Positions 1-11,512 of a stretch of 64,000 bases of DNA are shown here, one piece after another. The stretch spans positions 2,046,001 through 2,110,000 of the forward strand of contig BCHU01000002.1 of NCBI GenBank assembly GCA_001599715.1. Reading direction: 5' to 3'. Position numbers and translations under genes: made by a program. Below the pieces are notes generated by a model, which saw nothing but the letters and a program-made list of their open reading frames with translations, ran no database searches and was not told the DNA's origin. The stretch's first letter is position 1. The number at the start of each line of letters is the position of its first letter. This DNA is from Phaeotremella fagi. Its lineage: Eukaryota > Basidiomycota > Tremellomycetes > Tremellales > Phaeotremellaceae.

Positions 1-98
1 GGGGTTGGGAGATAGAGGTTCGGTGAGGTTAACTGTTGGATTGTATTTAGTTTAGGTTGATTTGAATCGATGGGGCGACGGTGGCTTACTTGACTCAT
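1..98 (-). CDS. possible N-terminus of a gene running off the left edge
   Basis: On the minus strand an ATG at 98 opens a frame that stays open to the window edge (about 32 codons, beginning MSQVSHRRPIDSNQPKLN). It is polar and low in complexity, as N-termini of fungal proteins often are, but nothing in it is recognisable. It could equally be chance open frame: the start context is not strong, and a GTAAGC within the first codons could act as a donor. No function can be proposed. Confidence 0.3.
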   Translation of the reverse strand, partial: MSQVSHRRPIDSNQPKLNTIQQLTSPNLYLPT

Positions 99-641
99 TG
101 AGAAATTTCTCCCCGGTTCTTCTAAATTTCCACGATTCAGACGTGAACTCAACATCTCCCCAGCTTGCGAAACATGATTCGGTCGATTACTTTCAAGTAA
201 ACTTTCACCTCTTCGATTCGAACTGATGATAGTGTTCACGAATTCACGTCCGTGTTGCGCGAACGTTCTTTCGCGTGTTGATGAGGATGGAGATTGGGGT
301 TGGGTTTGTCTGATCGTCCTTGAAGTATGGAGATATCTTATTTTTGATGATAATTTTGACATTTTTGGTTTTTTGGTTTGTTTAAAAGTTGACTTTCAAA
401 TTCTCGAATGTGAGACTCGGTGGTTAAAGGTCGGACCGTATAAGATTATTGACTCTCCTCTATATCCGACTGTGGCACCCCTTTATTTTGGTACAAGTAC
501 GTGCGGTGGCTTTTCGATCGACCTTCAATTAAGCACTGTGACGCTGATACGTCATACCTCCAATCTGCTAGCAGTACATAACCAACAACTCCATCGCCAA
601 CACCTACTTCTTCTTACTTTTCACTCATCACACATAAAAAA
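99..641. other. intergenic region upstream of the MAPEG gene
   Basis: No convincing gene. A 142-codon plus-strand open frame at 226-654 overlaps the MAPEG start in another frame and has no recognisable features. The last 60 bases are C/T-rich and lead into an A-rich start context, as expected of a 5' UTR. Confidence 0.5.
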
Positions 642-1421
642 ATGTCTTTCCTAGGTCTTAACACAGCATCCAATCTCTCCCTCTACGCAATCCCAGCTGC
701 ATGGGTATTAGCGTAAGTCCCCCCCTTTCTCTTCATTTACACTCAAATCTGACCTACGTTGGAAATTCATAGAATCGCACCCCATTTCTACGCTATTAAT
801 TTGTTCAACACTGAGCGTGCTCCTGGTACCAGTCCTTATGATACCTGTGTAAGTCCTAACAATTGAAAAAACGGGTTGACACTGATCACTGAGTAAATCT
901 GTAGATGCCAAAGAAGAACATCGGTTCTGCGAAAGACGCCAAACTTTCACCAGCCGTTGCTGAGAGATTCCAACGTGCTGAAGCTGCCAATGAGAATGCT
1001 TTCATGTGAGTGAATCACTGAATAACATGGACGTGGATCATCCTGACGATCGTTTTTTAGTAACTTACCATTCTTCGGTGTTGCCATTGTAAGTCATTCA
1101 ACGAAATCTGTATACCAAAATGTCCCCTAATCACGTAAAACCCTAGCTCGCTGGTAACTTCGCTAGACTCCCTGCATCAACCCTCAACACCTTCGCAGGA
1201 TTATATTTGATCTCAAGAATCGTTTACACCTTGATTTACATCAACAATTCTCAGCGTAAGTCAAACTTGAGCTTTTTAGGTTGGGTATGAATACTGAACA
1301 TTCGTTAGCCAACTTGATCTCTACTTTACGTACTGGTGCTTTCTTGACTGGTGTTGGAGCTTGTTTCACTTTGTTCATTAAGGCTGGAAACAAACTTTCT
1401 AATGGTTATATCGCTTTGTAA
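642..1421 (+). CDS. MAPEG-family membrane protein
   Basis: Six-exon gene encoding a small integral membrane protein of the MAPEG superfamily (membrane-associated proteins in eicosanoid and glutathione metabolism), which usually sits in the ER or mitochondrial outer membrane and often has glutathione transferase or peroxidase activity. The start is MSFLGLNTASNLSLYAIP. After the second intron comes the family signature, FQRAEAANENAF followed by INLPFFGVAILAGNFARLP, with the conserved Arg/Asn/Pro arrangement at the end of helix 1 and start of helix 2. Hydrophobic segments fit about four helices. All five introns are about 45-60 nt with GT-AG ends (the first begins at 713). The substrate cannot be read from the sequence; fungal members are mostly uncharacterised. 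Confidence 0.85.
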
Positions 1422-1698
1422 TCGAGTTTCCATTTATGACCACAAGAATCTGTTTACAATATATCCGTATTGGAGATAGGCAATATGCAATGATATTCCC
1501 TTCCGTCAATGTGTTCATTTACTGACCAGAAATTAAGACATAACACTAACCTTCATCACTTTCGTTTGCATACCATTACAACTACAAAACAGCACACATT
1601 AACTGAGCCCTACAAATCCCTTCACCCATCCAATACCAAGATTTCACACCTCAATCCACGACCTCAACTCCACCCTAATCTCCAGGATACCCTGGAAG

Positions 1699-2244
1699 CT
1701 AAGAATTCTTAGCTCTGCGAGTATTATCTCGTGTGGACGAGCCTAAAATTGACAACTCTGGTTTTCGATCACCTCTAACCAACTCAGAGAAATCTGGTCG
1801 AGTCGAACCTCTGCGGATGGAACTGGGAGCGTTTCTGAGCAAGAGACGACGATGATTCTGTTTGGCTTCAGAAGGCTCAACTACCTCTCCTGTGATTTGT
1901 TCACCATCAACCCAATAGGTGAATCTACTGTTGTTCTCGTATACCTTAACGGAACGGTCAGTACACTGAGTATTGTATCAAAACAAACGCTTACTTACTT
2001 TAACCTTCTTCTCCAAAATCTCACGAGCGAATTCAAGTGAAATACCTAATTCAATTTTTTCAGTGAGATTCATGTTTGAAGAATCGATATTTGAATAGAG
2101 TTGGGATAAACGAGCGACGTTGGCATCGCTGACTATAACATGACCTTCGTCGTCCCTGTCAAGCAGTGTAGATTGGAGATCGATTAGGATCGAGGTGGTT
2201 ATGCAGTCTGGAACGTAATTGAGAGATCCAGTTGAGGTTGACAT
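1699..2244 (-). CDS. unrecognised small protein, two exons
   Basis: Two-exon gene of about 163 residues starting MSTSTGSLNYVPDCITTSIL. I chose an intron at 1945-1998 (54 nt, GTAAGT donor, TACTGAC branch site) because it keeps the frame open into a second exon encoding VYENNSRFTYWVDGEQITGE and a basic, Ser/Arg-rich tail ending RRAKNS. A 33-nt intron using an earlier acceptor also keeps frame but is shorter than the norm here. The first half looks helical and acidic (LTEKIELGISLEFAREILEKK). I do not recognise a domain. The position close behind MAPEG, convergent, suggests nothing about function. Confidence 0.6.
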
Positions 2245-3025
2245 TTCTTTGTATCAATGATTTATTGGTTGAAGGTTGACTTTGTTGTTAACGAGGGAAT
2301 GAAGGTATTGGAAGGGAAGAACTTTGTTTTTTTTCAATCCCTTGGGATGTACTTGTACAGTATTTCTTGCAGCGGAGTTCGTAAACAAGACTGGTTCAAG
2401 AAAGGATGTTTAATGTTATCCCGAATAACTCATTTGTTTTTAGTCCAACAAGGGACACAGTTGTACGAACAAAGGGGGGAAACATGAATCTATGATATAA
2501 TCCTTAAACCGAAAGCCTTCTTCGCAGAGCCTTCATCCGGAATTGAGGAAATCAGTTTTTCTGTTCGATTCGAAGACCCCATCGGACAATGTTCATTCAA
2601 GCAACGTTGTACTGGTACTATACTGTACTGTATGTGCGCGGTTTTGACCTAGGAAATCAGTGTCATACAGTGCTTTTAGAAATTTTCTTCGTATCAATCG
2701 ACACTTATATATTTAATCGACGTATTTATCATACTTCTTTATCTACATAAGATTATGTACATAGTAATTTCCCTTTCGGACAATCCAAAGTCTTCGTCCG
2801 ACAACACCAAAGCAATTTTTTCCCCGAAGGCTTCTATGACATGACGACAAGCACAAATTGAGGAAGACCCATAAAGGATTTCAGACCCTTTGTGGACAGA
2901 CTGATAAAATTCATGCTGAATTGCTTGTTCTATCCCTCTTTCTCTCTTTCTTCTACAAACTTTCGCCACTCACAATCAAACCATCAATCAAATTCAACAC
3001 AAGTCTTATCATTTACTTAGATATT
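2245..3025. other. intergenic region between a divergent pair
   Basis: No gene is supported. Short open frames on both strands lack start context and codon bias. The final part is the probable promoter and leader of the first array gene and carries TTCGCCACT at 2962-2970. Confidence 0.5.
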
Positions 3026-3469
3026 ATGTCCAATTCCGAGTCAGAAAATAAATACGTAGTCCTCTCCAGTGATGATTTCGAACAAATTCCCGACCGTTTT
3101 ATACAGCGCTGGAAGTTTCCAAACTCAACCAAAACCCTCAACGAACTACAGTTCGGTGCCTTGGATCACAACAAACTTATCCACTTTTATCCAACAGAGA
3201 CCATACTCGATACAGTCACCAATCAGGCCAATCTTCTGGTCCTCGATAAACTCACATTGATTAGAAGTAAGTGTCAAGCTCCAGTCGTCGTTCTTGGTGA
3301 GCTTCATGCCGAGGAGTCACACTGCAATGAGGGTGTTGTAGTTGGTGTTGAAAGAAGCGCTATCAACTTGTACAGTTTGAATTCTTCATTCGGTAGTGTT
3401 ACCCTGTTCGGTGGTATCCAAAGTTTCGGCGGTACAATTGAGAATTTGTGGATGAGCAACCTAGAGTAG
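3026..3469 (+). CDS. array paralog A: unrecognised intronless protein family
   Basis: Single-exon gene of 147 residues, first of four tandem paralogs. I took the ATG at 3026 (MSNSESENKYVVLSSDDF) rather than one in frame at 2858, because all four paralogs begin MS followed by a short polar stretch and then the conserved block. Shared landmarks are W-x-F-P-N-S near residue 30, a HFYP block near 53, N-L-L near 68 and K-C-Q-A-P-V-V-V-L-G near 84. No signal peptide or membrane segment is visible, so the protein is probably cytosolic or nuclear. The C-terminal half alternates short hydrophobic and Gly/Asn/Ser residues (VTLFGGIQSFGGTIENL), compatible with a beta-solenoid; that is inference. I recognise no family. 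Confidence 0.65.
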   Translation: MSNSESENKYVVLSSDDFEQIPDRFIQRWKFPNSTKTLNELQFGALDHNKLIHFYPTETILDTVTNQANLLVLDKLTLIRSKCQAPVVVLGELHAEESHCNEGVVVGVERSAINLYSLNSSFGSVTLFGGIQSFGGTIENLWMSNLE

Positions 3470-4018
3470 TCGAGATATTTGTCTTGTATGGGTCAGTGAT
3501 ATTGGGGAGGAGATAATTGGTATTTGGTATAGTGAAAGTATGCATGATGATGGAGATATCGCTCAGTGTATCCGAAAAACACGCATTGTACTGACCAGAA
3601 GTCCAATGAGAAAATGCTTCCTGAAATTGAATCTCAGCAATACAAACCATTCTCAGTAAGTACCGTAGCAAAGTGATATCTTATCCCTTTTTTTCCCGGA
3701 TTTTCTTTTGGAAACCTAATTCATTCCTACATATCTACGGATGAATGATGTTCTGTACGCTGATCAGATCGAGTATTCTGGTTTAAGAGATCTGATATGC
3801 TTGTGTGGCGGTTTAAAAATTGTCCGTCGTAAGTATCGAGAAAGACCAATCCCAAAGGATTCCACTCTTACATGTTTCAGTCATTGGTATCAATGGATAT
3901 GACATCCGTGTGACGTATTTGGGTTGAGTGGAACGACAGCACAGTACATCCTGACAACAACAAATCTGATATTTATTGGAAGACCGATCGCCGCTCATCA
4001 ACCCAACCTGTCAACAAC
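3470..4018. other. spacer between array paralogs A and B
   Basis: No gene is visible. It contains terminator and promoter sequence for the flanking paralogs and no recognisable repeat. Confidence 0.45.
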
Positions 4019-4570
4019 ATGTCATCTAACCAAGAAAACAATAGATCCAGATTAGTCCGCTTTGACGATATCTATCTTACAGATGACGGATGGAGAATAC
4101 CAGAATCAACTGTAACACTTAATAACGCGCAATACTTTCATTTCGATCACAAAAAACCAATAATCTTCTACCCTAACGCGACCTACATCAGTGAAACCTC
4201 GTTTGAGGGTAACTTACTTGCTTGCAGTGTAGGTGGCAGCAGTCAACTTACACTAGATAGGGTCAATTGTAACGCCCCGGTTCTTGTTTACGGCAAAGTA
4301 TGGAGTTCAGCGTCTAATTACAATAAGAAAGTTTGGGTACAGGGTCCACCTTCTGCAAGAGGTACCACCATCCTCGATGGGGAATGTTCAAATTATTCTG
4401 GAGGTATCAAAACGGTCAATGGTAGTGCAATGATTAGTGGCGGTTCATATGTCAGCTACATAGAAGGGTCTGATGATGCATATGGTGGTGGTTCTGGGGA
4501 TAGATGGGATAAATGGGATCAACAGAAAAAGTGGGATACATGGGATGGATGGAATCAATGGGGTAGATAG
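4019..4570 (+). CDS. array paralog B: family member with Trp/Asp-rich tail
   Basis: Single-exon gene of 183 residues. It shares with its neighbours W-R-I-P-E-S near residue 31, PIIFYPNAT near 47, GNLLAC and N-C-N-A-P-V-L-V-Y-G near 83-93. It extends about 35 residues beyond the others. After a Gly/Ser segment (ISGGSYVSYIEGSDDAYGGG) comes a tail with repeated W-D-x-W units (RWDKWDQQKKWDTWDG), encoded by reiterated TGGGAT hexamers at 4497-4562. The tail looks like a local repeat expansion added to the family core. No signal peptide or transmembrane segment is visible. Function is unknown. Confidence 0.7.
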   Translation: MSSNQENNRSRLVRFDDIYLTDDGWRIPESTVTLNNAQYFHFDHKKPIIFYPNATYISETSFEGNLLACSVGGSSQLTLDRVNCNAPVLVYGKVWSSASNYNKKVWVQGPPSARGTTILDGECSNYSGGIKTVNGSAMISGGSYVSYIEGSDDAYGGGSGDRWDKWDQQKKWDTWDGWNQWGR

Positions 4571-5235
4571 ATGTAAGACTGTACAGGTGAAATATACCGA
4601 GTTTGCTCCCAATGTATTACGCGACGTGCCACTCCTCCGTGCTGAATGGAGATTGTATAGGTGGAATGGAAGCCTTTGTGAAGCAGGTTGAATGGAGCTG
4701 CTTCTTTCATAGAGGATAGAAAGTAGTACTGTACAATACTCGTAGTGCATTTATAGTCCATACCATAGTTGGAACAGTACATTCATGATTTCTGGGTCGC
4801 TAAAAAAATTTCTCTCACCATGGTAATTCAGTGGCAAATCCTCGGAAATGATTGGACAGCAGTAGGATATCATCGGAGCTGCAATTTTAGATTAGAAACT
4901 TTCAGTGAGCGATGTTTTGGGGGGTGGAAAATGTCTGAGACGTGTAGGATCGAGTTACCCCCTTTCTATACACTTGAGGGGTAGAAACCTCGAAGGTTTC
5001 CGCTAGAAACATGTCGCAGCACGACTCTCCATTATCTGTCGGGAAAACTTACGAGTACAATGGATTCGCCGTTGTGAAGGAGAAGACTGTAAATGGAACG
5101 GGATCCTTTATGGAAAGTAGGATAAAAGACTTCGAAAAGTTACTTTCCCCTCTGTGTTTTACATCCATTCGCCACTGTTCAATAAATATCGAATCCAACT
5201 CATTCACGACAAATCCTCGGCAAAAACATTCAACA
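4571..5235. other. spacer between array paralogs B and C
   Basis: No gene is visible before paralog C. An open frame in phase with paralog C starts at 5011, but its first 75 codons do not resemble the other family members. The probable promoter holds TTCGCCACT at 5168-5176, at nearly the same distance from the ATG as in paralog A, and GACTTCGA at 5128-5135. Confidence 0.45.
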
Positions 5236-5664
5236 ATGTCAGAAAAGAAAGACGAAAGCAAACTCACTGTGATACCGTTCGAAGAACTCACTCGCTCGGG
5301 TGATCGTTGGTCAATCCCCAACTCCGTCTACACTCTCACAGACGCTGAGTATAATCACCTCGACAGTAGCCTACCAATCTATTTCTACCCCGAGGCCACT
5401 AAGCTAAAGAAATCAACAACAATCGATGGTAATTTCTTGGGTGTTGGTAAATGGTCAACAAACAAAATCATCTGCGAAGGCCCAGTCCTAATTCTGGGGA
5501 TTTTACATGACAACCAGTCTACGTTCAAGAAGAACGTTTGGGTAGAAGCTGATCATCAAAAATACACCGACAAAGACATCCTCGTTACTTGGAATACAAG
5601 TTTTCGGGGAAGTACCAACACAATTGGAGGTGATTCATGCCATAGGGGGTCCTTGTGGTTCTAG
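5236..5664 (+). CDS. array paralog C: unrecognised intronless protein family
   Basis: Single-exon gene of 142 residues. The ATG at 5236 (MSEKKDESKLTVIPFEEL) was chosen by alignment with the other paralogs; the frame is open upstream to 5011, so an N-terminal extension cannot be excluded. Family landmarks are W-S-I-P-N-S-V, LPIYFYPEAT, GNFLGVG, I-C-E-G-P-V-L-I-L-G and KKNVWVEAD. The C-terminus is the shortest of the four, ending CHRGSLWF, so it may be slightly truncated. No secretion signal or membrane span is visible. Function is unknown. Confidence 0.65.
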   Translation: MSEKKDESKLTVIPFEELTRSGDRWSIPNSVYTLTDAEYNHLDSSLPIYFYPEATKLKKSTTIDGNFLGVGKWSTNKIICEGPVLILGILHDNQSTFKKNVWVEADHQKYTDKDILVTWNTSFRGSTNTIGGDSCHRGSLWF

Positions 5665-5989
5665 ATTGGATACGAAATATGTTGGGAAGTGTTGATTGTT
5701 ATGATTCGATGGTTGGGGGTTGTTTGTAGTGCCTAGCGAAGTCGATATCGAATGAATCGTTGTTGAAGGAGTACATATCGAGCAGTGTTAATCCAAAAGA
5801 CAAGTGGACTGCATAGATGTATCTGACCTGTTCTCTTTCAGAGTCTCTTTAAGTCCCACAGTACCTCCTATGAAAAGAGGACTTTTACTTTTTTCGGAAA
5901 GTCTGACCTATTCGACTAAATTGTTTGTAAGGTGTCTTCGACAAGAAGCCAATAAGCCGATATTGGGACTTCAAAGCAGAAGAGAGATA

Positions 5990-6005
5990 GAAGTCAATAG
6001 ACTTC
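5990..6005. promoter_or_regulatory. palindrome GAAGTC-N4-GACTTC, copy 1
   Basis: Perfect 6-bp inverted repeat with an AATA spacer, about 440 bp upstream of paralog D. The same arrangement recurs at 6327-6342. Such symmetry suits a dimeric DNA-binding protein, but no regulator is identified. Confidence 0.4.
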
Positions 6006-6326
6006 GAGGGTTGCAAGACTCACGTCAGTATGCAGATCTCGGAAGTAAATAGTCATTGCAGAAGTCGAGAGTCAATGCATCGCTGTACTTGTAAGTACTG
6101 TACATATGTTTGCAGTCGTTCAAGTCAGTCGGGACGAAGGAGAGGTTTGCCCTACAATTTTGTGACAGACCTCGATTCAGATTCGCCGTAGAAACTTGTA
6201 AGATGTGTAAGAGAATCCTCAATATGCGCAGACTATGCAATACTACAAAAAAATGATTTTGACTTGATAGTCTTCGACAAGAAGACCGAAAGCACGCATT
6301 TTGCAATTTCAAGACGATAAGGCTAA

Positions 6327-6342
6327 GAAGTCTGCGGACTTC
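6327..6342. promoter_or_regulatory. palindrome GAAGTC-N4-GACTTC, copy 2
   Basis: Second copy of the inverted repeat, with a TGCG spacer, about 105 bp upstream of the paralog D start codon, a typical distance for an activator site. Confidence 0.4.
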
Positions 6343-6447
6343 CAGAGTTAACAGTACTCGGCTTCTTTACTTTTTATCAATTGAAGACTTTCGTGCATAA
6401 AGAAACAATTCTTTCTGTAAAGTACCTTCAATCACCAAATCCAAACA

Positions 6448-6918
6448 ATGTCTTTGCAACCAAGCGGCCAATCCACCAAAGTGATCACACTCAAAGACCT
6501 CGACTACATCGAGGAAACCGATACATACAACATCCCAGATTCGACAGCATCCCTCACCAGAGCTCAATTCTCGATTTTAGTCGAAAACAAACCCATCTTT
6601 GTCGTTTATGAATCAACGACCATCAACGACCAAACAATCGATCAAAACTTTCTCGCACTCCAAAAATTGGATTTACAGCAAGTTCAATGCGAGGGACCAG
6701 TTATTTCCCTAGAAGATCTCACTTGTTCCCATTCATCGTTCAAGGAGAAGGTCATAGTCGGTAGTCGAGATACAGATCTAAAGAATTTAACCAGTGAGAA
6801 ATCTGAGTTCGAGAAGGATCTTCGTATATATGGTAAAGGCGTGTTTGATGTTCAATCAACCAAAGCCAACCTATTTGCTAATAGTATCATATTTCTTAAA
6901 GGTTCCTTTATACTGTAG
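6448..6918 (+). CDS. array paralog D: unrecognised intronless protein family
   Basis: Single-exon gene of 156 residues beginning MSLQPSGQSTKVITLKDLDY. It is the most diverged of the four: the Trp of the W-x-I-P motif is replaced (TYNIPDSTASL) and FYP has become VVYEST. It keeps N-F-L-A-L, V-Q-C-E-G-P-V-I-S-L and F-K-E-K-V-I-V in the same order and spacing. The C-terminal half again alternates hydrophobic and polar residues. No signal peptide, membrane helix or catalytic motif is visible. Its upstream region carries the palindromes described separately. Function is unknown. Confidence 0.65.
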   Translation: MSLQPSGQSTKVITLKDLDYIEETDTYNIPDSTASLTRAQFSILVENKPIFVVYESTTINDQTIDQNFLALQKLDLQQVQCEGPVISLEDLTCSHSSFKEKVIVGSRDTDLKNLTSEKSEFEKDLRIYGKGVFDVQSTKANLFANSIIFLKGSFIL

Positions 6919-7226
6919 TAGGAATGATATGATCAGGAAATCGAAGGAAATTGAGGGCGAGGAGCGGGAATTTTGGAGGAAGGATTTTCAGGAGTAGGAA
7001 CATGCATTGATATTTGTTGCAGTCGATCCTGGGCAGCATGCATGACTCAAGTAGGATAGCTTTTAAGCACCAGGATTCTTCGAGCTGGTGCTAATGTGCC
7101 ACAGTCGGCGTATTCGGTAATACCTTGGTTGATTACAGTATTATCATATTGTCATCGTTGAATATGAACCACCATACATACATACATCTAGTACATCTAA
7201 TCTGCAAGTAAACATTCTCATACAAT
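6919..7226. other. intergenic region upstream of LUC7
   Basis: About 300 bp with no gene visible. It separates the end of the paralog array from LUC7 and should hold the LUC7 promoter. Confidence 0.5.
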
Positions 7227-8788
7227 ATGGGTAAAATGGCTGAAGTGCAGCGAAGGCTGCTAGAGGTAAGTTGGTTGGACAGAAACATATGTCCAGCGTA
7301 TCACTAAACACCCCTCACAGCAAATGATGGGTCCAGAAGCTATGGGTATTCAACCTCTAAACGTAGATTGGTGGTCAGAGAAAGTCTGTAGAAATTTCTT
7401 ATTCGGTAAATGTCCTCATTTGATTTTTGGAAACACTGTGAGTCCATTGTGTACCGAACATCAAAGATGAAGTCTAACCATTTCCTCCCGCGCTGATAGA
7501 AAATGGATATCGGTCCTTGTCCAAGACTTCATTCTGATCGAATCCTCAAACAATTCCAAGAAGCTCAAGCTGCCAATCCCAACGATCCAAGAATAGCAGC
7601 TTTCAAACAAGAACATGAGAATAACTTATACATGTTTATTGAAGATTGTGATAGAAGAATTAGGAATAGTCAGCGTAAACTTGAGAAAACACCTGAGGAG
7701 AATAGAAAGACCGTCGATTTGGTAAGTGGATCAACAGTTTGGTGTATTTTCAAACTTAACTGACTATTTGTAGATGAGAGAAATTGGTGAAATCGAATTA
7801 TCTATTCAAGGAGGAACAGAAGAAATTGAAGCTTTGGGAGAGGCTGGAAAAGTCGAGGAATCGATGGAGAAATTAGCTGCTGTGGATGCTTTGAAGAATT
7901 TGAAGACGGACAAGGAGAAGGAACTGCAGACTTTGAACGAGAACGCTGGTGCATCTGGCCATCAAAAATTGAGAGTTTGTGAAACTTGTGTAAGTCATGT
8001 AACGATTAGTCATGGGTCAATTTGACCATTGATATAGGGTGCCATGTTGTCAGTTTTGGATTCAGATAAACGATTGGCTGATCATTTCGGTGGTAAAGTG
8101 AGTCAATCATCCCCTGTCTGTGATGATTATACTAACCCTCGATCAGATGCATTTGGGTTATCACGAAATCCGTAAACTCTTGGCTGAATTTGCCGAAGAA
8201 CGAATGACAGCCCGTCAAAATCCTGCACCACCTTCCGCACCTGCTGCACCTCGCCAAACCGCCCCACCCTCAGCACCATCTGGACCATCATCTCAGAACC
8301 ATGCCCCACCACCACACACACCATCTCATCCTCGCGTACCACCAGCTGACGAGTTACCGGTTATCGGACATGGTGATAAGGTCAAGAGGGAGGCTGGGGA
8401 ATTGGAAGAAGATGTCAAGGATATCAGGGAGAGGGAACATGAATCGAGATCTGGGAGGGAGGATAGACATCGTGATAAAGACAGGCATTCGGAGAGGGAT
8501 GAGAAGGATCGTCATGATAGACACGAGAGACATGATCGGGAGAGACGGGATGAGAGGTTGGTTTTGGTTCTGACGTTCTGGGGTGTTTGGTGTACTGATA
8601 TTCTCTGTAGGAGTGGTCGATATGATGATCGTGATAGGAGAGACCGTGATAGGGATAGAGACAGGAAGTATGAGTGAGTAGAGAGATTTAGTCTTGTTGT
8701 TTAAGAGATCAACTGATCTCCTTTTAGTGATGACAGAAGTGGTCGAAGAGAGCGATCAAGATCACCAACAAAACGAAGAGTTGTCTAG
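7227..8788 (+). CDS. LUC7: U1 snRNP-associated protein LUC7
   Basis: Luc7 is a U1 snRNP component that helps select 5' splice sites in the nucleus. The multi-exon gene starts MGKMAEVQRRLLE, then QMMGPEAMGI and a CCCH zinc finger (CRNFLFGKCPH with CPRLH in the next exon). A long helical segment follows (MREIGEIELSIQ with charged coiled-coil character), then a second C2H2 finger (CETCGAMLSV with HFGGKMHLGYHEIR). After the fingers come a Pro/Ala-rich linker and an Arg/Asp/Glu/Ser-rich tail ending RSRSPTKRRVV, as in animal LUC7L and other basidiomycete forms, and longer than yeast Luc7. It converges on SelO with only about 100 bp between stops. Identity is secure; the exact tail splicing is less so. 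Confidence 0.93.
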
Positions 8789-8891
8789 GTATCAAGTTTT
8801 CATAGTGTAACATGCAAGCATTTATTCCAATTGACAAGGGATTCGACGAAATGAACGTACATAGATATAAAAGCTACATCTTGAGCGACGC

Positions 8892-11177
<2,286 letters not shown>

Positions 11178-11255
11178 CTATTTTTTATGATTGTTAGTCA
11201 TTGAGATTCTTCAACATCGATGACGAAAACGTCATTCCTGAACAAATAGTCTAAT

Positions 11256-11273
11256 GCCGCAATTCTCCGTGTG
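11256..11273 (+). repeat. solo copy of 18-bp repeat GCCGCAATTCTCCGTGTG
   Basis: Exact match to the motif at 46305-46322 and, over 17 bases, to the inverted copy at 39969-39985. It is preceded by TCTAAT, as is the copy at 39899, so the shared unit is nearer 24 bp. It lies about 80 bp upstream of the SelO start codon. Confidence 0.7.
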
Positions 11274-11471
11274 ACGAGAAAAAGTTGGATGAAAGTTCGA
11301 CTCCCGCCGCGACCTTTCTTCCTTGTTACTGGTTGCTATTTGAGATTCCAGCGTTTACAGCCTCTAGTACGTGATTCACAGGCACATTGTCGTCTCTTTG
11401 GAAAGCGATTGATCTTGCATCGACTGGCGTGAATGTGAGTCGAGTCAAGTTATTTTAATCTGGAAGCTGGA

Positions 11472-11512
11472 CAATTTGCATGCAAATCAATTTTTCATTT
11501 GCATGCAAATTG
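11472..11512. repeat. long inverted repeat built from octamer-like palindromes
   Basis: CAATTTGCATGCAAAT at 11472-11487 and its exact reverse complement at 11497-11512 flank a 9-base loop. Each arm is itself the 14-bp palindrome ATTTGCATGCAAAT, which contains ATGCAAAT, the POU/octamer-type motif. It could form a 16-bp hairpin or act as a cluster of binding sites in the promoter between SelO and RNase T2. Confidence 0.65.

Larger units (their letters stand above)
5665..6447. other. spacer upstream of paralog D with repeated palindromes
   Basis: No gene is supported. The stretch contains two copies of the palindrome GAAGTC-N4-GACTTC (5990-6005 and 6327-6342), a further half site at 6061-6066, and a 15-bp direct repeat GTCTTCGACAAGAAG at 5934-5948 and 6270-6284. 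This is denser than I see in neighbouring spacers and may be a regulatory region for paralog D. Confidence 0.5.

Noticed and set aside
226..654. 142-codon plus-strand open frame before the MAPEG gene
   Set aside because: It overlaps the MAPEG start in another frame and has no domain, signal or codon pattern; it is more likely promoter and leader.
1966..1998. 33-nt intron in the small orphan gene
   Set aside because: It keeps frame, but a 54-nt intron with a TACTGAC branch site at the right distance is closer to the norm of this window.
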